Source: an uncultured Stomatobaculum sp. (lineage in GTDB: Bacteria > Bacillota > Clostridia > Lachnospirales > Lachnospiraceae). From it: a DNA stretch of 15,263 nucleotides. The notes beneath the pieces were generated by a model. That model did no database searches. It was not told the DNA's origin and saw only the letters and a program-made list of their open reading frames with translations. The stretch's first letter is position 1. Every line of letters begins with the position of its first letter. A program made the translations under genes and the position numbers. The DNA lies in contig CALLVJ010000110.1 in assembly GCA_938010625.1 (NCBI GenBank), positions 1-15,263 on the forward strand. Direction: 5' to 3'. Shown piece by piece: positions 7,866 to 14,410 of this stretch.

Positions 7866-8234
7866 GTGGGCCGCAGCAAACAGAACAGCGCAAAGAAAAA
7901 GAGGAGGCAAGGCAAGCAGATTTCTTCGCTGATCAGCTATCTCAAAAAGCCGCGCTCCGAGACAGGACTCACGGCTCTGTGCGGCGGTGCAGTTGCGCTG
8001 CTCTTTACGATACTCGCCTTTTTCAGCATGATACAGGCGGCGGGGAAGCCCTCGCTCACGGTCGCGGCGGCAGTCATGAGCGCGATCCTGGTCTCGATAT
8101 ATGGCGTTTACCTCTCAGCGACAGCGCTCCGCGAGAAGGAAAAAAATCAGCTCTATACCTGGATCGGACTTTCGCTCTGCGGCCTGGTGCTCGCGATTTG
8201 GCTCATCGCCCTGCTTCTGGGGTTCAGCAGCTGA
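7866..8234 (+). CDS. Small three-helix membrane protein (possibly DUF6142-like)
   Basis: 122 residues from a GTG start with AGAGGA 4 bases upstream. A very basic N-terminus (SKQNSAKKKRRQGK) is followed by three hydrophobic helices (about 35-57, 63-86, 97-120), with the charged loop LREKEKNQ between the second and third. By the positive-inside rule the N-terminus should be cytoplasmic. Small proteins of this shape, sometimes labelled DUF6142, occur near M29-type aminopeptidase genes in Lachnospiraceae as I recall; the assignment is tentative. The stop overlaps the ATG of the next gene (TGATG). Function unknown. Confidence 0.65.
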   Translation: MGRSKQNSAKKKRRQGKQISSLISYLKKPRSETGLTALCGGAVALLFTILAFFSMIQAAGKPSLTVAAAVMSAILVSIYGVYLSATALREKEKNQLYTWIGLSLCGLVLAIWLIALLLGFSS

Positions 8235-8821
8235 TGGAGCGGGAAGCGCTGCTTGCAGAGCGCCTGCAGCTATCCAGGGGGCGCCTGGCAGAGATACCGG
8301 AAGAGAGCATGGCAAGAGAGCGCTTCGACGGCTTTTTTGGCTGGGAGGCACGCGCCCTCCTGGCAGCCGCTTCGAAAGCTGGACAGGAGCGGGCGGAAGC
8401 GCTCTATCTGGCGAAGCCTGGCATTACGGCAGAAGAAACGCTGCTCTCTGTTCTGTCCTCAGTCTGTAGCCGAGCTTTTTCGCCGCAGTGCAGCCTGGAG
8501 ACCGGCATTCGCTGTTTCGAGCTGTTCCTCCAGTGTTATGCGCTGCTTGCCCAGGGCAGTGCGCTGCAGGAGATGCAGGCAGCCATTTATTATGATTTAT
8601 TTGATTATGCAGAGGAAGATGTGCGGCAGTATGCGTCTGCGGCGCAGCGGGAGCCCTGCAGCCTTACGCTGCGGCTCCCGGGGGAATTGCCCTGGTATGC
8701 AGAACGGTGTCCAGTTCTTGCGACAGCGCATACAGAGGATTTTTCTCTCTTTCTCGACAAGGCGCCGGGATCGTCTGCGCCCGCTCGTGTGTATGCTGTT
8801 TGCTCCGGATCTTCGGGCTGA
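8234..8821 (+). CDS. Degenerate N-terminal remnant of a Lachnospiraceae-type M29 aminopeptidase (frameshifted)
   Basis: A 195-codon frame starting with an ATG that overlaps the previous stop. From memory of the family, three stretches match the long non-catalytic N-terminal region of Lachnospiraceae M29 (leucyl) aminopeptidases: LAEIPEES...FDGFFGWEARALL near the start, ELFLQCYALL followed by YYDLFDYAEEDVR, and HTEDFSLFLDKA. In the family the last two are separated by roughly 100 residues that are absent here. After LFLDKA (codon ending 8764) the frame turns into unlikely sequence and stops at 8821, while the +1 frame continues plausibly (separate entry). The metal-binding catalytic domain is missing. 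Probably a decaying gene; a short protein could still be made. Confidence 0.6.
   Translation: MEREALLAERLQLSRGRLAEIPEESMARERFDGFFGWEARALLAAASKAGQERAEALYLAKPGITAEETLLSVLSSVCSRAFSPQCSLETGIRCFELFLQCYALLAQGSALQEMQAAIYYDLFDYAEEDVRQYASAAQREPCSLTLRLPGELPWYAERCPVLATAHTEDFSLFLDKAPGSSAPARVYAVCSGSSG
8648..8680 (+). repeat. Strong inverted repeat inside the remnant gene
   Basis: CGGGAGCC pairs with GGCTCCCG and, after a 2-base bulge, GCAGC pairs with GCTGC around a 5-base loop (CTTAC): 13 paired bases, nearly all G-C. No T tract follows, so it is not a standard terminator. It lies where the family alignment breaks, between DVRQYASAA and ERCPVLATAHTED, and might mark a deletion scar. Confidence 0.5.
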
Positions 8822-8921
8822 GCGGCGACAGGCACTGCTTGCTTCGCAGCAGGCGCGGGAAAGTGACAGCCGTTTTTCCAGGCAGCAGCAAAAGTGGCTC
8901 CGCGAAATTTATGCGGAATAG
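8766..8921 (+). pseudogene. Out-of-frame continuation of the aminopeptidase remnant
   Basis: Reading from CGG at 8766 in the next frame gives RDRLRPLVCMLFAPDLRAER, then a glutamine- and arginine-rich stretch ending FSRQQQKWLREIYAE before TAG at 8919-8921. It is rich in charged residues and has no stop, unlike the other two frames. Removing one base near 8765 joins LFLDKA to RDRLRPL, which resembles the LFLDKA-x4-RRLE pattern I recall in the intact family. The joined product would be about 228 residues. A sequencing error or a real +1 mutation would look the same here. Confidence 0.5.
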
Positions 8922-8939
8922 GTAGAATAAAATTTGGGA

Positions 8940-8968
8940 TTGAGAAGCGCGAAAAGCGCCGATATAAT
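8940..8968 (+). promoter_or_regulatory. Sigma-A promoter of the pur operon
   Basis: TTGAGA (8940-8945), an exact 17-base spacer and TATAAT (8963-8968): 11 of 12 consensus bases. Transcription would start near 8975, giving a leader of about 25 bases to the purE ATG, which leaves no room for a purine riboswitch. The spacer holds GCGC-GAAAA-GCGC (8947-8959), a small symmetric element that could be bound by a regulator (inference). No CCGAAC-type PurR box is seen. Confidence 0.8.
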
Positions 8969-8999
8969 AAAAGTGAAGCTAACATTGAAGGAGGGGGCA

Positions 9000-9506
9000 A
9001 TGGCAAAAGTCGGAATTGTGATGGGCAGCGACTCGGATATGCCTGTGATGGCGCAGGCAGCGGCATGTTTGGAGAAAATGGGGATTGCGTATGAGATGCG
9101 CATTATCTCGGCGCACCGCGAACCGGATGTCTTTTTTGAGTGGGCGAACAGTGCAAGAGAGCGCGGTCTCTCGGTCATTATCGCGGGTGCCGGCAAAGCC
9201 GCACATCTGCCGGGCATGTGCGCGGCGCTTTTCTCTCTGCCGGTCATTGGCATCCCAATGAAGACTTCGGATCTCGGCGGCGTGGATTCGCTCTATTCGA
9301 TTGTGCAGATGCCGAGCGGTATTCCGTGCGCAACGGTCGCAATCAACGGCGGCAAGAATGCCGGTATTCTCGCGGCAAAGATTCTCGCTGTCGGCGACAG
9401 GGCACTCGAGGAGAAGCTGCAGGCTTTCCAGAGAGAAATGAGGGATGAGGTTGTCAATAAGGACGAAAAACTACAGCGCGAGGGTTACCAGAGTTTTCTG
9501 AAGTGA
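9000..9506 (+). CDS. purE: 5-(carboxyamino)imidazole ribonucleotide mutase, class I PurE
   Basis: Converts N5-CAIR to CAIR in purine synthesis. 168 residues, matching bacterial class I PurE. Signature elements: MGSDSDMPVM (8-17) for the phosphate site, ISAHREPD (36-43), GAGKAAHLPGMCAA (63-76), and SLYSIVQMPSGIPCATVAI (99-117). AAGGAGG at 8988-8994 sits 5 bases before the ATG at 9000, ruling out the upstream in-frame ATG at 8934. No purK (N5-CAIR synthetase) is adjacent, so that enzyme must be encoded elsewhere if the class I reading is right. First gene of the pur operon. Confidence 0.95.
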   Translation: MAKVGIVMGSDSDMPVMAQAAACLEKMGIAYEMRIISAHREPDVFFEWANSARERGLSVIIAGAGKAAHLPGMCAALFSLPVIGIPMKTSDLGGVDSLYSIVQMPSGIPCATVAINGGKNAGILAAKILAVGDRALEEKLQAFQREMRDEVVNKDEKLQREGYQSFLK

Positions 9507-9517
9507 GAGGAGCCGCA

Positions 9518-10543
9518 ATGGATTACAGAAATTCCGGAGTTGACATTGAGGCGGGCTATGCGTCCGTCGAATTAATGAAACAGTATGTAAAGCGGACCCT
9601 GCGCCCGGAAGTGCTGGGGGGCATTGGCGGATTCTCGGGTGCTTTCTCTCTCTCGGACATCAAGAAAATGGAGGATCCGGTGCTGCTCTCCGGCACGGAC
9701 GGCGTCGGCACCAAGTTAAAGATTGCTTTTTTGCTGGATCGCCACGATACGATCGGCATTGACTGCGTCGCGATGTGCGTAAATGACGTGGCCTGCGCGG
9801 GTGGCGAGCCGCTCTTTTTTCTCGACTATATTGCCTGCGGCAAAAATATTCCAGAGAAGATTGCGACGATTGTCTCGGGTGTTGCAGAGGGCTGTGTCCA
9901 GGCGGACTGTGCGCTGGTCGGTGGCGAGACCGCAGAGCATCCGGGTCTCATGCCGGAGAATGAATATGATCTCGCAGGTTTCGCAGTCGGCGTCTGCGAC
10001 CGAAAGAATCTGATCACGGGAGAGGAGTTGAAGCCTGGCGACGTTCTGATCGGCATTGCGTCGAGCGGCGTGCACTCGAACGGGTTCTCGCTGGTTCGCA
10101 ATGTCTTTGAGATGAGCAGAGAGAACCTGACGCGCTTCTACCCGGAGCTCGGCGCGACGCTCGGCGAAGTGCTGCTCAAGCCGACACGGATTTATGTGAA
10201 GGCATTGAAGCGTGCCAGAGAAGCAGGCGTCCGGATCCACGCCTGCAGCCATATCACGGGCGGCGGTTTTTATGAGAACGTGCCGCGCATGTTGCGGGAG
10301 GGGATTCGCGCGGAAATCCGCAGGGATTCCTACGAAATTCCGCCGATTTTCCGCCTGATAGCAGAAAAAGGCGGGGTCAGCGAGCACGTCATGTACAATA
10401 CCTTCAACATGGGAATTGGCATGGTCGTCGCGGTAGGCGCTGCCGATGTCGAGAAGACGATTGCGGCGTTCAAAACGGCGGGCGATGCGAGCTTTGTGAT
10501 TGGTGAATGCAGGGCGGGCGAAAAGGGCGTCGATTTATGCTGA
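9518..10543 (+). CDS. purM: Phosphoribosylformylglycinamidine cyclo-ligase (AIR synthetase)
   Basis: ATP-dependent closure of FGAM to AIR, the fifth step of IMP synthesis. 341 residues, normal for PurM. Family signatures: DYRNSGVDIEAG at the N-terminus, LLSGTDGVGTKLKIA (57-71), DCVAMCVNDVACAGGEPLFF (82-101), GGETAEHPGLM, and IASSGVHSNGFSLVR. The start is ATG 9518, with AGAGGAG 5 bases before it; the GTG at 9503 overlapping the purE stop is less well placed. Ends with a 7-bp overlap onto purN. Confidence 0.96.
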   Translation: MDYRNSGVDIEAGYASVELMKQYVKRTLRPEVLGGIGGFSGAFSLSDIKKMEDPVLLSGTDGVGTKLKIAFLLDRHDTIGIDCVAMCVNDVACAGGEPLFFLDYIACGKNIPEKIATIVSGVAEGCVQADCALVGGETAEHPGLMPENEYDLAGFAVGVCDRKNLITGEELKPGDVLIGIASSGVHSNGFSLVRNVFEMSRENLTRFYPELGATLGEVLLKPTRIYVKALKRAREAGVRIHACSHITGGGFYENVPRMLREGIRAEIRRDSYEIPPIFRLIAEKGGVSEHVMYNTFNMGIGMVVAVGAADVEKTIAAFKTAGDASFVIGECRAGEKGVDLC

Positions 10544-11148
10544 GAGTCGGCGTTCTGGTGAGCGGCGGCGGCACCAATTTGCAGGCGATTCTCGATGCCG
10601 AGAAGAGCGGAATCATCACGCACGCTAGTGTGGTATATGTGCTTTCAAATAACCGCCATGCCTATGCCCTGCAGCGCGCAGAAGCAGCGGGAATTGCAAA
10701 TGAGTGCATCTCGCCGGCGGATTTTTCAGACCGCACAGCATTTCACCGCGCGCTGCTCGCTGCAGTGGAGCGCGAAAAGCTGGATCTCATTGTGCTTGCG
10801 GGCTATCTCGTGAGGATTCCGGATGAGATGATACGCCGCTATCGGGGCAGAATCGTGAACATCCATCCCTCGCTGATTCCGAGCTTTTGCGGCAAGGGCG
10901 CATATGGATTAAAGGTACATGAGCTCGCCCTGCGGCGCGGTGTCAAGGTGACCGGTGCGACCGTACATCTGGTGGACGAGGGACTTGACGAGGGGCCGAT
11001 ACTCCTCCAGAAAGCCGTCGAGGTGAAGACAGGCGATACGCCCGAAACGTTGCAGCGGCGCGTCATGGAAGAGGCAGAGTGGATTTTGTTGCCGCGGGCC
11101 ATTGAAGAGATCGCGCGCGAGGTAAGTGAGAGAGGGAATAGAGCATGA
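10537..11148 (+). CDS. purN: Phosphoribosylglycinamide formyltransferase (folate-dependent)
   Basis: Transfers a formyl group from 10-formyl-tetrahydrofolate to GAR, step 3 of purine synthesis. 203 residues. VLVSGGGTNLQAILDA (7-22) is the substrate-binding loop, and the catalytic triad is visible as N108 and H110 in VNIHPSLIPSF plus D147 in HLVDEGLDEGPI. The ATG at 10537 overlaps the end of purM by 7 bp; AAAAGGG about 9 bases upstream serves as ribosome site. Its stop overlaps the purD start as ATGA, so translation is coupled. The folate-independent purT alternative does not match this fold. Confidence 0.95.
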   Translation: MLRVGVLVSGGGTNLQAILDAEKSGIITHASVVYVLSNNRHAYALQRAEAAGIANECISPADFSDRTAFHRALLAAVEREKLDLIVLAGYLVRIPDEMIRRYRGRIVNIHPSLIPSFCGKGAYGLKVHELALRRGVKVTGATVHLVDEGLDEGPILLQKAVEVKTGDTPETLQRRVMEEAEWILLPRAIEEIAREVSERGNRA

Positions 11149-12437
11149 GAATACTGGTAGTCGGCGGCGGCGGCAGAGAACACGCAATTTGTCGAAAATT
11201 GCGGGAGAGCAAACGTCTCACAAAGCTCTACTGTGCGCCGGGCAATGCCGGAATTGCAGAAGTCGCGGAATTAGTGCCAATCGGCGCGATGGAATTTGAA
11301 AAGCTCCGAGACTTTGCTCTGCAGAAACACATTGACCTCGTCGTGATCGGCATGGACGATCCGCTGATTGGCGGTCTCACAGATTTTCTTGAGGAAGCGG
11401 GATTACAGGTCTTTGGACCGAAGAAAAACGCTGCGCTTCTCGAGGGCTCCAAGGCTTTTGCGAAGGAGCTCATGAAAAAATATGGGATCCCGACTGCGGC
11501 TTATGAGAGCTTCACAGATTATGAGGCGGCGCGCGTCTACCTCGAAACCTGCAGGATTCCGGTGGTTTTGAAGGCTGACGGTCCCGCACTTGGCAAGGGG
11601 GTCCTGATCTGCGAGAGCAGAGAGGCAGCCGAAGAGGGGCTCAGGGAGATGATGCTCGACCGGAAGTTCGGCGCTTCGGGCGAGAAGGTCGTGATTGAGG
11701 AATTCATGACGGGCAGAGAGGTCTCAGTGCTCTCTTTTGTGGACGGCAAGACCATCCGCATCATGGCGAGCGCACAGGATCACAAGAGAGCCAAGGACGG
11801 CGACAAGGGCTTAAATACAGGCGGTATGGGAAACTATTCTCCGAGTCCCTATTACACAGAGGAGGTGGATCGCTTCTGCAAGGAGCATATCTACCAGCGC
11901 ACGGTCGATGCAATGGCGGCAGAGGGCAGACCCTTCCAGGGTGTTATTTTCTTTGGTCTCATGCTGACAGAAAATGGTCCCCGCGTGCTTGAGTACAACG
12001 TGCGCTTTGGCGATCCGGAGGCACAGGTGGTTTTGCCGCGCATGGAGAATGAGCTGCTCGAGGTCATGCTCGCCTGCGTCGAGGGCAGACTGAACGAAGT
12101 GGAACTCAGATTCTGCGACAAGGCCTGCGTCACGGTCGTGCTCGCGAGCGAGGGCTATCCGGTCAAGTATGAGAAGGGGTTCCCGATTTCGGGGCTTGAG
12201 AACCTTCGGGATGAGACAGATGTCTACTGTTATCACGCGGGCACGCGCTTTGACGAGCAGGGACGTGTGGTCACAAACGGCGGCAGGGTGCTGGATGTCA
12301 CGGCGCTCGGCAGGACCATTCGCGAGGCGCGGGAGAGAGCCTATGCGGCGGCGGAGAAAATTTCCTTTGCCAACAAGTATTTGCGGCGCGACATTGCCTT
12401 GGCTGGCGTCGCCGCAGAAGAGACACAGAAGACGTGA
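11145..12437 (+). CDS. purD: Phosphoribosylamine--glycine ligase (GAR synthetase)
   Basis: ATP-grasp ligase making GAR from phosphoribosylamine, glycine and ATP, step 2 of the pathway. 430 residues, standard length. N-domain MRILVVGGGGREHAI; ATP-grasp region with VVLKADGPALGKGVL (140-154), the central NTGGMGNYSP, and the metal-binding YNVRFGDPEAQVVLPRM; then the C-terminal domain. The variant VVIGMDDPLIGG (66-77), in place of the common GPEAPLV, is one I associate with clostridial PurD. The start overlaps the purN stop as ATGA. Last gene of this pur run; purF, purL, purC and purH are not in the window. Confidence 0.96.
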   Translation: MRILVVGGGGREHAICRKLRESKRLTKLYCAPGNAGIAEVAELVPIGAMEFEKLRDFALQKHIDLVVIGMDDPLIGGLTDFLEEAGLQVFGPKKNAALLEGSKAFAKELMKKYGIPTAAYESFTDYEAARVYLETCRIPVVLKADGPALGKGVLICESREAAEEGLREMMLDRKFGASGEKVVIEEFMTGREVSVLSFVDGKTIRIMASAQDHKRAKDGDKGLNTGGMGNYSPSPYYTEEVDRFCKEHIYQRTVDAMAAEGRPFQGVIFFGLMLTENGPRVLEYNVRFGDPEAQVVLPRMENELLEVMLACVEGRLNEVELRFCDKACVTVVLASEGYPVKYEKGFPISGLENLRDETDVYCYHAGTRFDEQGRVVTNGGRVLDVTALGRTIREARERAYAAAEKISFANKYLRRDIALAGVAAEETQKT

Positions 12438-12451
12438 GTGATTGATAAGAC

Positions 12452-12489
12452 AAAAGCCAGATCGCGACAAAACTGCGGTTTGGCTTTTT
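12452..12489 (+). terminator. Rho-independent terminator between purD and fbp
   Basis: AAAAGCCAGATCGCG pairs with TGCGGTTTGGCTTTT over 15 positions (three G-U pairs), with loop ACAAAAC, running into TTTTT. It begins 14 bases after the purD stop and ends 30 bases before the fbp ATG. The A tract at the 5' arm mirrors the T tract. Confidence 0.85.
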
Positions 12490-12519
12490 CTGCTTTCCAA
12501 AAAAGGAGAAGGAGACGGC

Positions 12520-14406
12520 ATGAATCAGGAACAGCGGAAATACTTGAGTTTGCTGGCAGAGAAATTCCCGACGCGCCAGGCAGTGTGCACGGAGATCATC
12601 AACCTCGCGGCAATTATGAATCTCCCGAAAGGCACAGAGCACTTTATGAGCGATATCCACGGTGAATATGAGGCCTTTTTGCATATCATGAACAACTGCT
12701 CGGGTGTAATTCGCGAAAAAATTGAGATGATTTTTGCGGATACGCTGAATGACACCGAGAAACGTGCGCTTCGCACGCTGATCTATTATCCGCAGGAGAA
12801 ACTGCGGCGGCTGCACAGCGAGGGCCGAATTTCGCCGCAGTGGTACCGGGAGACGCTTCGGCATATGATTGAGATTGCGCGGGTGCTCTCCTCAAAATAT
12901 ACGCGTTCCAAGGTCAGAAAGGCGATGCCGAAGGAGTTCGGCTATATCATCGACGAGCTTTTGCACGCTCTGCCGGACGAGGACGGCAACCAGCTCGCTT
13001 ACCACGAGCGCATTCTCGATACGATTGTTGGCATTCAAAACGGTGATGAGTTCATCATTGCGCTCTCTGCGCTGATCAAACGCCTTGCCGTGGATCACCT
13101 GCATATCGTGGGAGATCTGTTTGACCGCGGCGCCGATGCCGATAAGATCATTGAGCTTTTGCTCGACTATCCCTCGCTTGACATTCAATGGGGCAATCAC
13201 GATGTGCTCTGGATGGGGGCTGCGGCGGGCAATGAGGCCTGCATTGCCAATGTCGTTCGGAATAATGTGCGCTACAATAACATTCGCATCTTAGAGAGCG
13301 GCTATGGCATTTCGCTTCGCCGCCTGCAGCTTTTTGCCGAGAAGACCTACGAGGGCACGCCGGCCAAGGCGATGGTCAAGGCAATCAATGTGATGATGTT
13401 CAAAGCAGAGGGCGAGTTGATCAGCCGCCATCCGGAATTTGCGATGGAAGATCGGCTGTTGCTCGACAAGGTGAATCCCGAGAAGGGCACGGTGACGATT
13501 GACGGCAGCGAATATTCGATGAACACCATGGAATTTCCGACGGTTGACTGGGCACATCCCTATGAGATGACTGCCGAAGAGCGGGAAGTCATGGACGATC
13601 TCAGAAATTCCTTCTGCCAGAGCCCGCAGCTCCGCCGCCACATTGAATTTCTCTATGCAGTCGGCAGCGTCTACTTGAAGATGAATGACAACCTTCTGTT
13701 TCACGGCTGCGTGCCTCTCACGGAAGGCGGACAGATGGAGGAAGTCAATTTCTTCGGGCAGTTTCTGCGCGGCAAGAGCTATTTCGAATTCTGCGAAAAA
13801 GCAGCGCGCCTCGCCTATAATACCGGCGAAGCGCGCTATGTGGACTTCATGTTTTATCTCTGGGGCGGGCCGAAATCGCCCATGTGCGGCCGCGTCGTGA
13901 AGACTTTTGAGCGGAGCTATCTGGATGACAAGACGACCTGGAAGGAGCCGCAGGATCCCTACTATTTGTTCCTCGACTCCGAGGCGACAAGCCGCATGAT
14001 ACTCCGGGAGTTCGGCTTAAAGTCCGATCTCTCGCACATCATCAATGGACATACGCCGGTGCATGCTTCCGCCGGTGAGAATCCGATCAAGGCGGGCGGC
14101 AAGCTGATTGTGATTGACGGCGGCTTTTCGCGCGCGTATCACAAGACCACGGGGATTGCGGGCTATACCCTAATTTATAACTCTCACGGCATGCGGATCA
14201 AGAGCCATATGCCCTTTGAGTCGGTGGAGCGCGTGATCAATGAAAATCTTGACATTGAATCCCGCGCGAACCAGTTTGAGATTGAGCCCTACCGCGTGAT
14301 GGTCGGGGACACTGACATTGGCAAGCGGCTCGCCGTGCAGATTGAAGATCTGAACGAGCTGCTTACAGCCTATCGGGACGGCCTGATTCCGGAGCGCGTC
14401 GAGTGA
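12520..14406 (+). CDS. fbp: Fructose-1,6-bisphosphatase, class III
   Basis: Hydrolyses fructose-1,6-bisphosphate to fructose-6-phosphate in gluconeogenesis. The 628-residue length and metallophosphatase motifs mark the class III Firmicutes enzyme, unrelated to class I or GlpX-type enzymes. Metal-site motifs: MSDIHGEY (43-50; D45, H47), GDLFDRG (198-204; D199, D202), GNHD (225-228) and INGHTPVHA (508-516; H511). Start is the ATG at 12520, with AAGGAG 5 bases upstream; the frame opens earlier only through the terminator hairpin. In this family phosphoenolpyruvate can activate and AMP inhibit (family knowledge). No promoter is visible between the terminator and the gene. Confidence 0.95.
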   Translation: MNQEQRKYLSLLAEKFPTRQAVCTEIINLAAIMNLPKGTEHFMSDIHGEYEAFLHIMNNCSGVIREKIEMIFADTLNDTEKRALRTLIYYPQEKLRRLHSEGRISPQWYRETLRHMIEIARVLSSKYTRSKVRKAMPKEFGYIIDELLHALPDEDGNQLAYHERILDTIVGIQNGDEFIIALSALIKRLAVDHLHIVGDLFDRGADADKIIELLLDYPSLDIQWGNHDVLWMGAAAGNEACIANVVRNNVRYNNIRILESGYGISLRRLQLFAEKTYEGTPAKAMVKAINVMMFKAEGELISRHPEFAMEDRLLLDKVNPEKGTVTIDGSEYSMNTMEFPTVDWAHPYEMTAEEREVMDDLRNSFCQSPQLRRHIEFLYAVGSVYLKMNDNLLFHGCVPLTEGGQMEEVNFFGQFLRGKSYFEFCEKAARLAYNTGEARYVDFMFYLWGGPKSPMCGRVVKTFERSYLDDKTTWKEPQDPYYLFLDSEATSRMILREFGLKSDLSHIINGHTPVHASAGENPIKAGGKLIVIDGGFSRAYHKTTGIAGYTLIYNSHGMRIKSHMPFESVERVINENLDIESRANQFEIEPYRVMVGDTDIGKRLAVQIEDLNELLTAYRDGLIPERVE

Positions 14407-14410
14407 AGAA

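Noticed and set aside
8253-8764. Reading the whole 8253-8921 frame as the real gene in the remnant region
   Set aside because: Before 8765 that frame reads as unlikely sequence, while the 8234 frame gives recognisable motifs and an overlapping start; only its part after 8765 looks protein-like.
8922-8999. Purine riboswitch or PurR box ahead of purE
   Set aside because: The distance from predicted transcription start to ATG is about 25 bases, too short for a riboswitch, and no CCGAAC-type box is present.
13291-13704. Antisense open frame inside fbp
   Set aside because: Shadow of the fbp frame; composition only, no motif.
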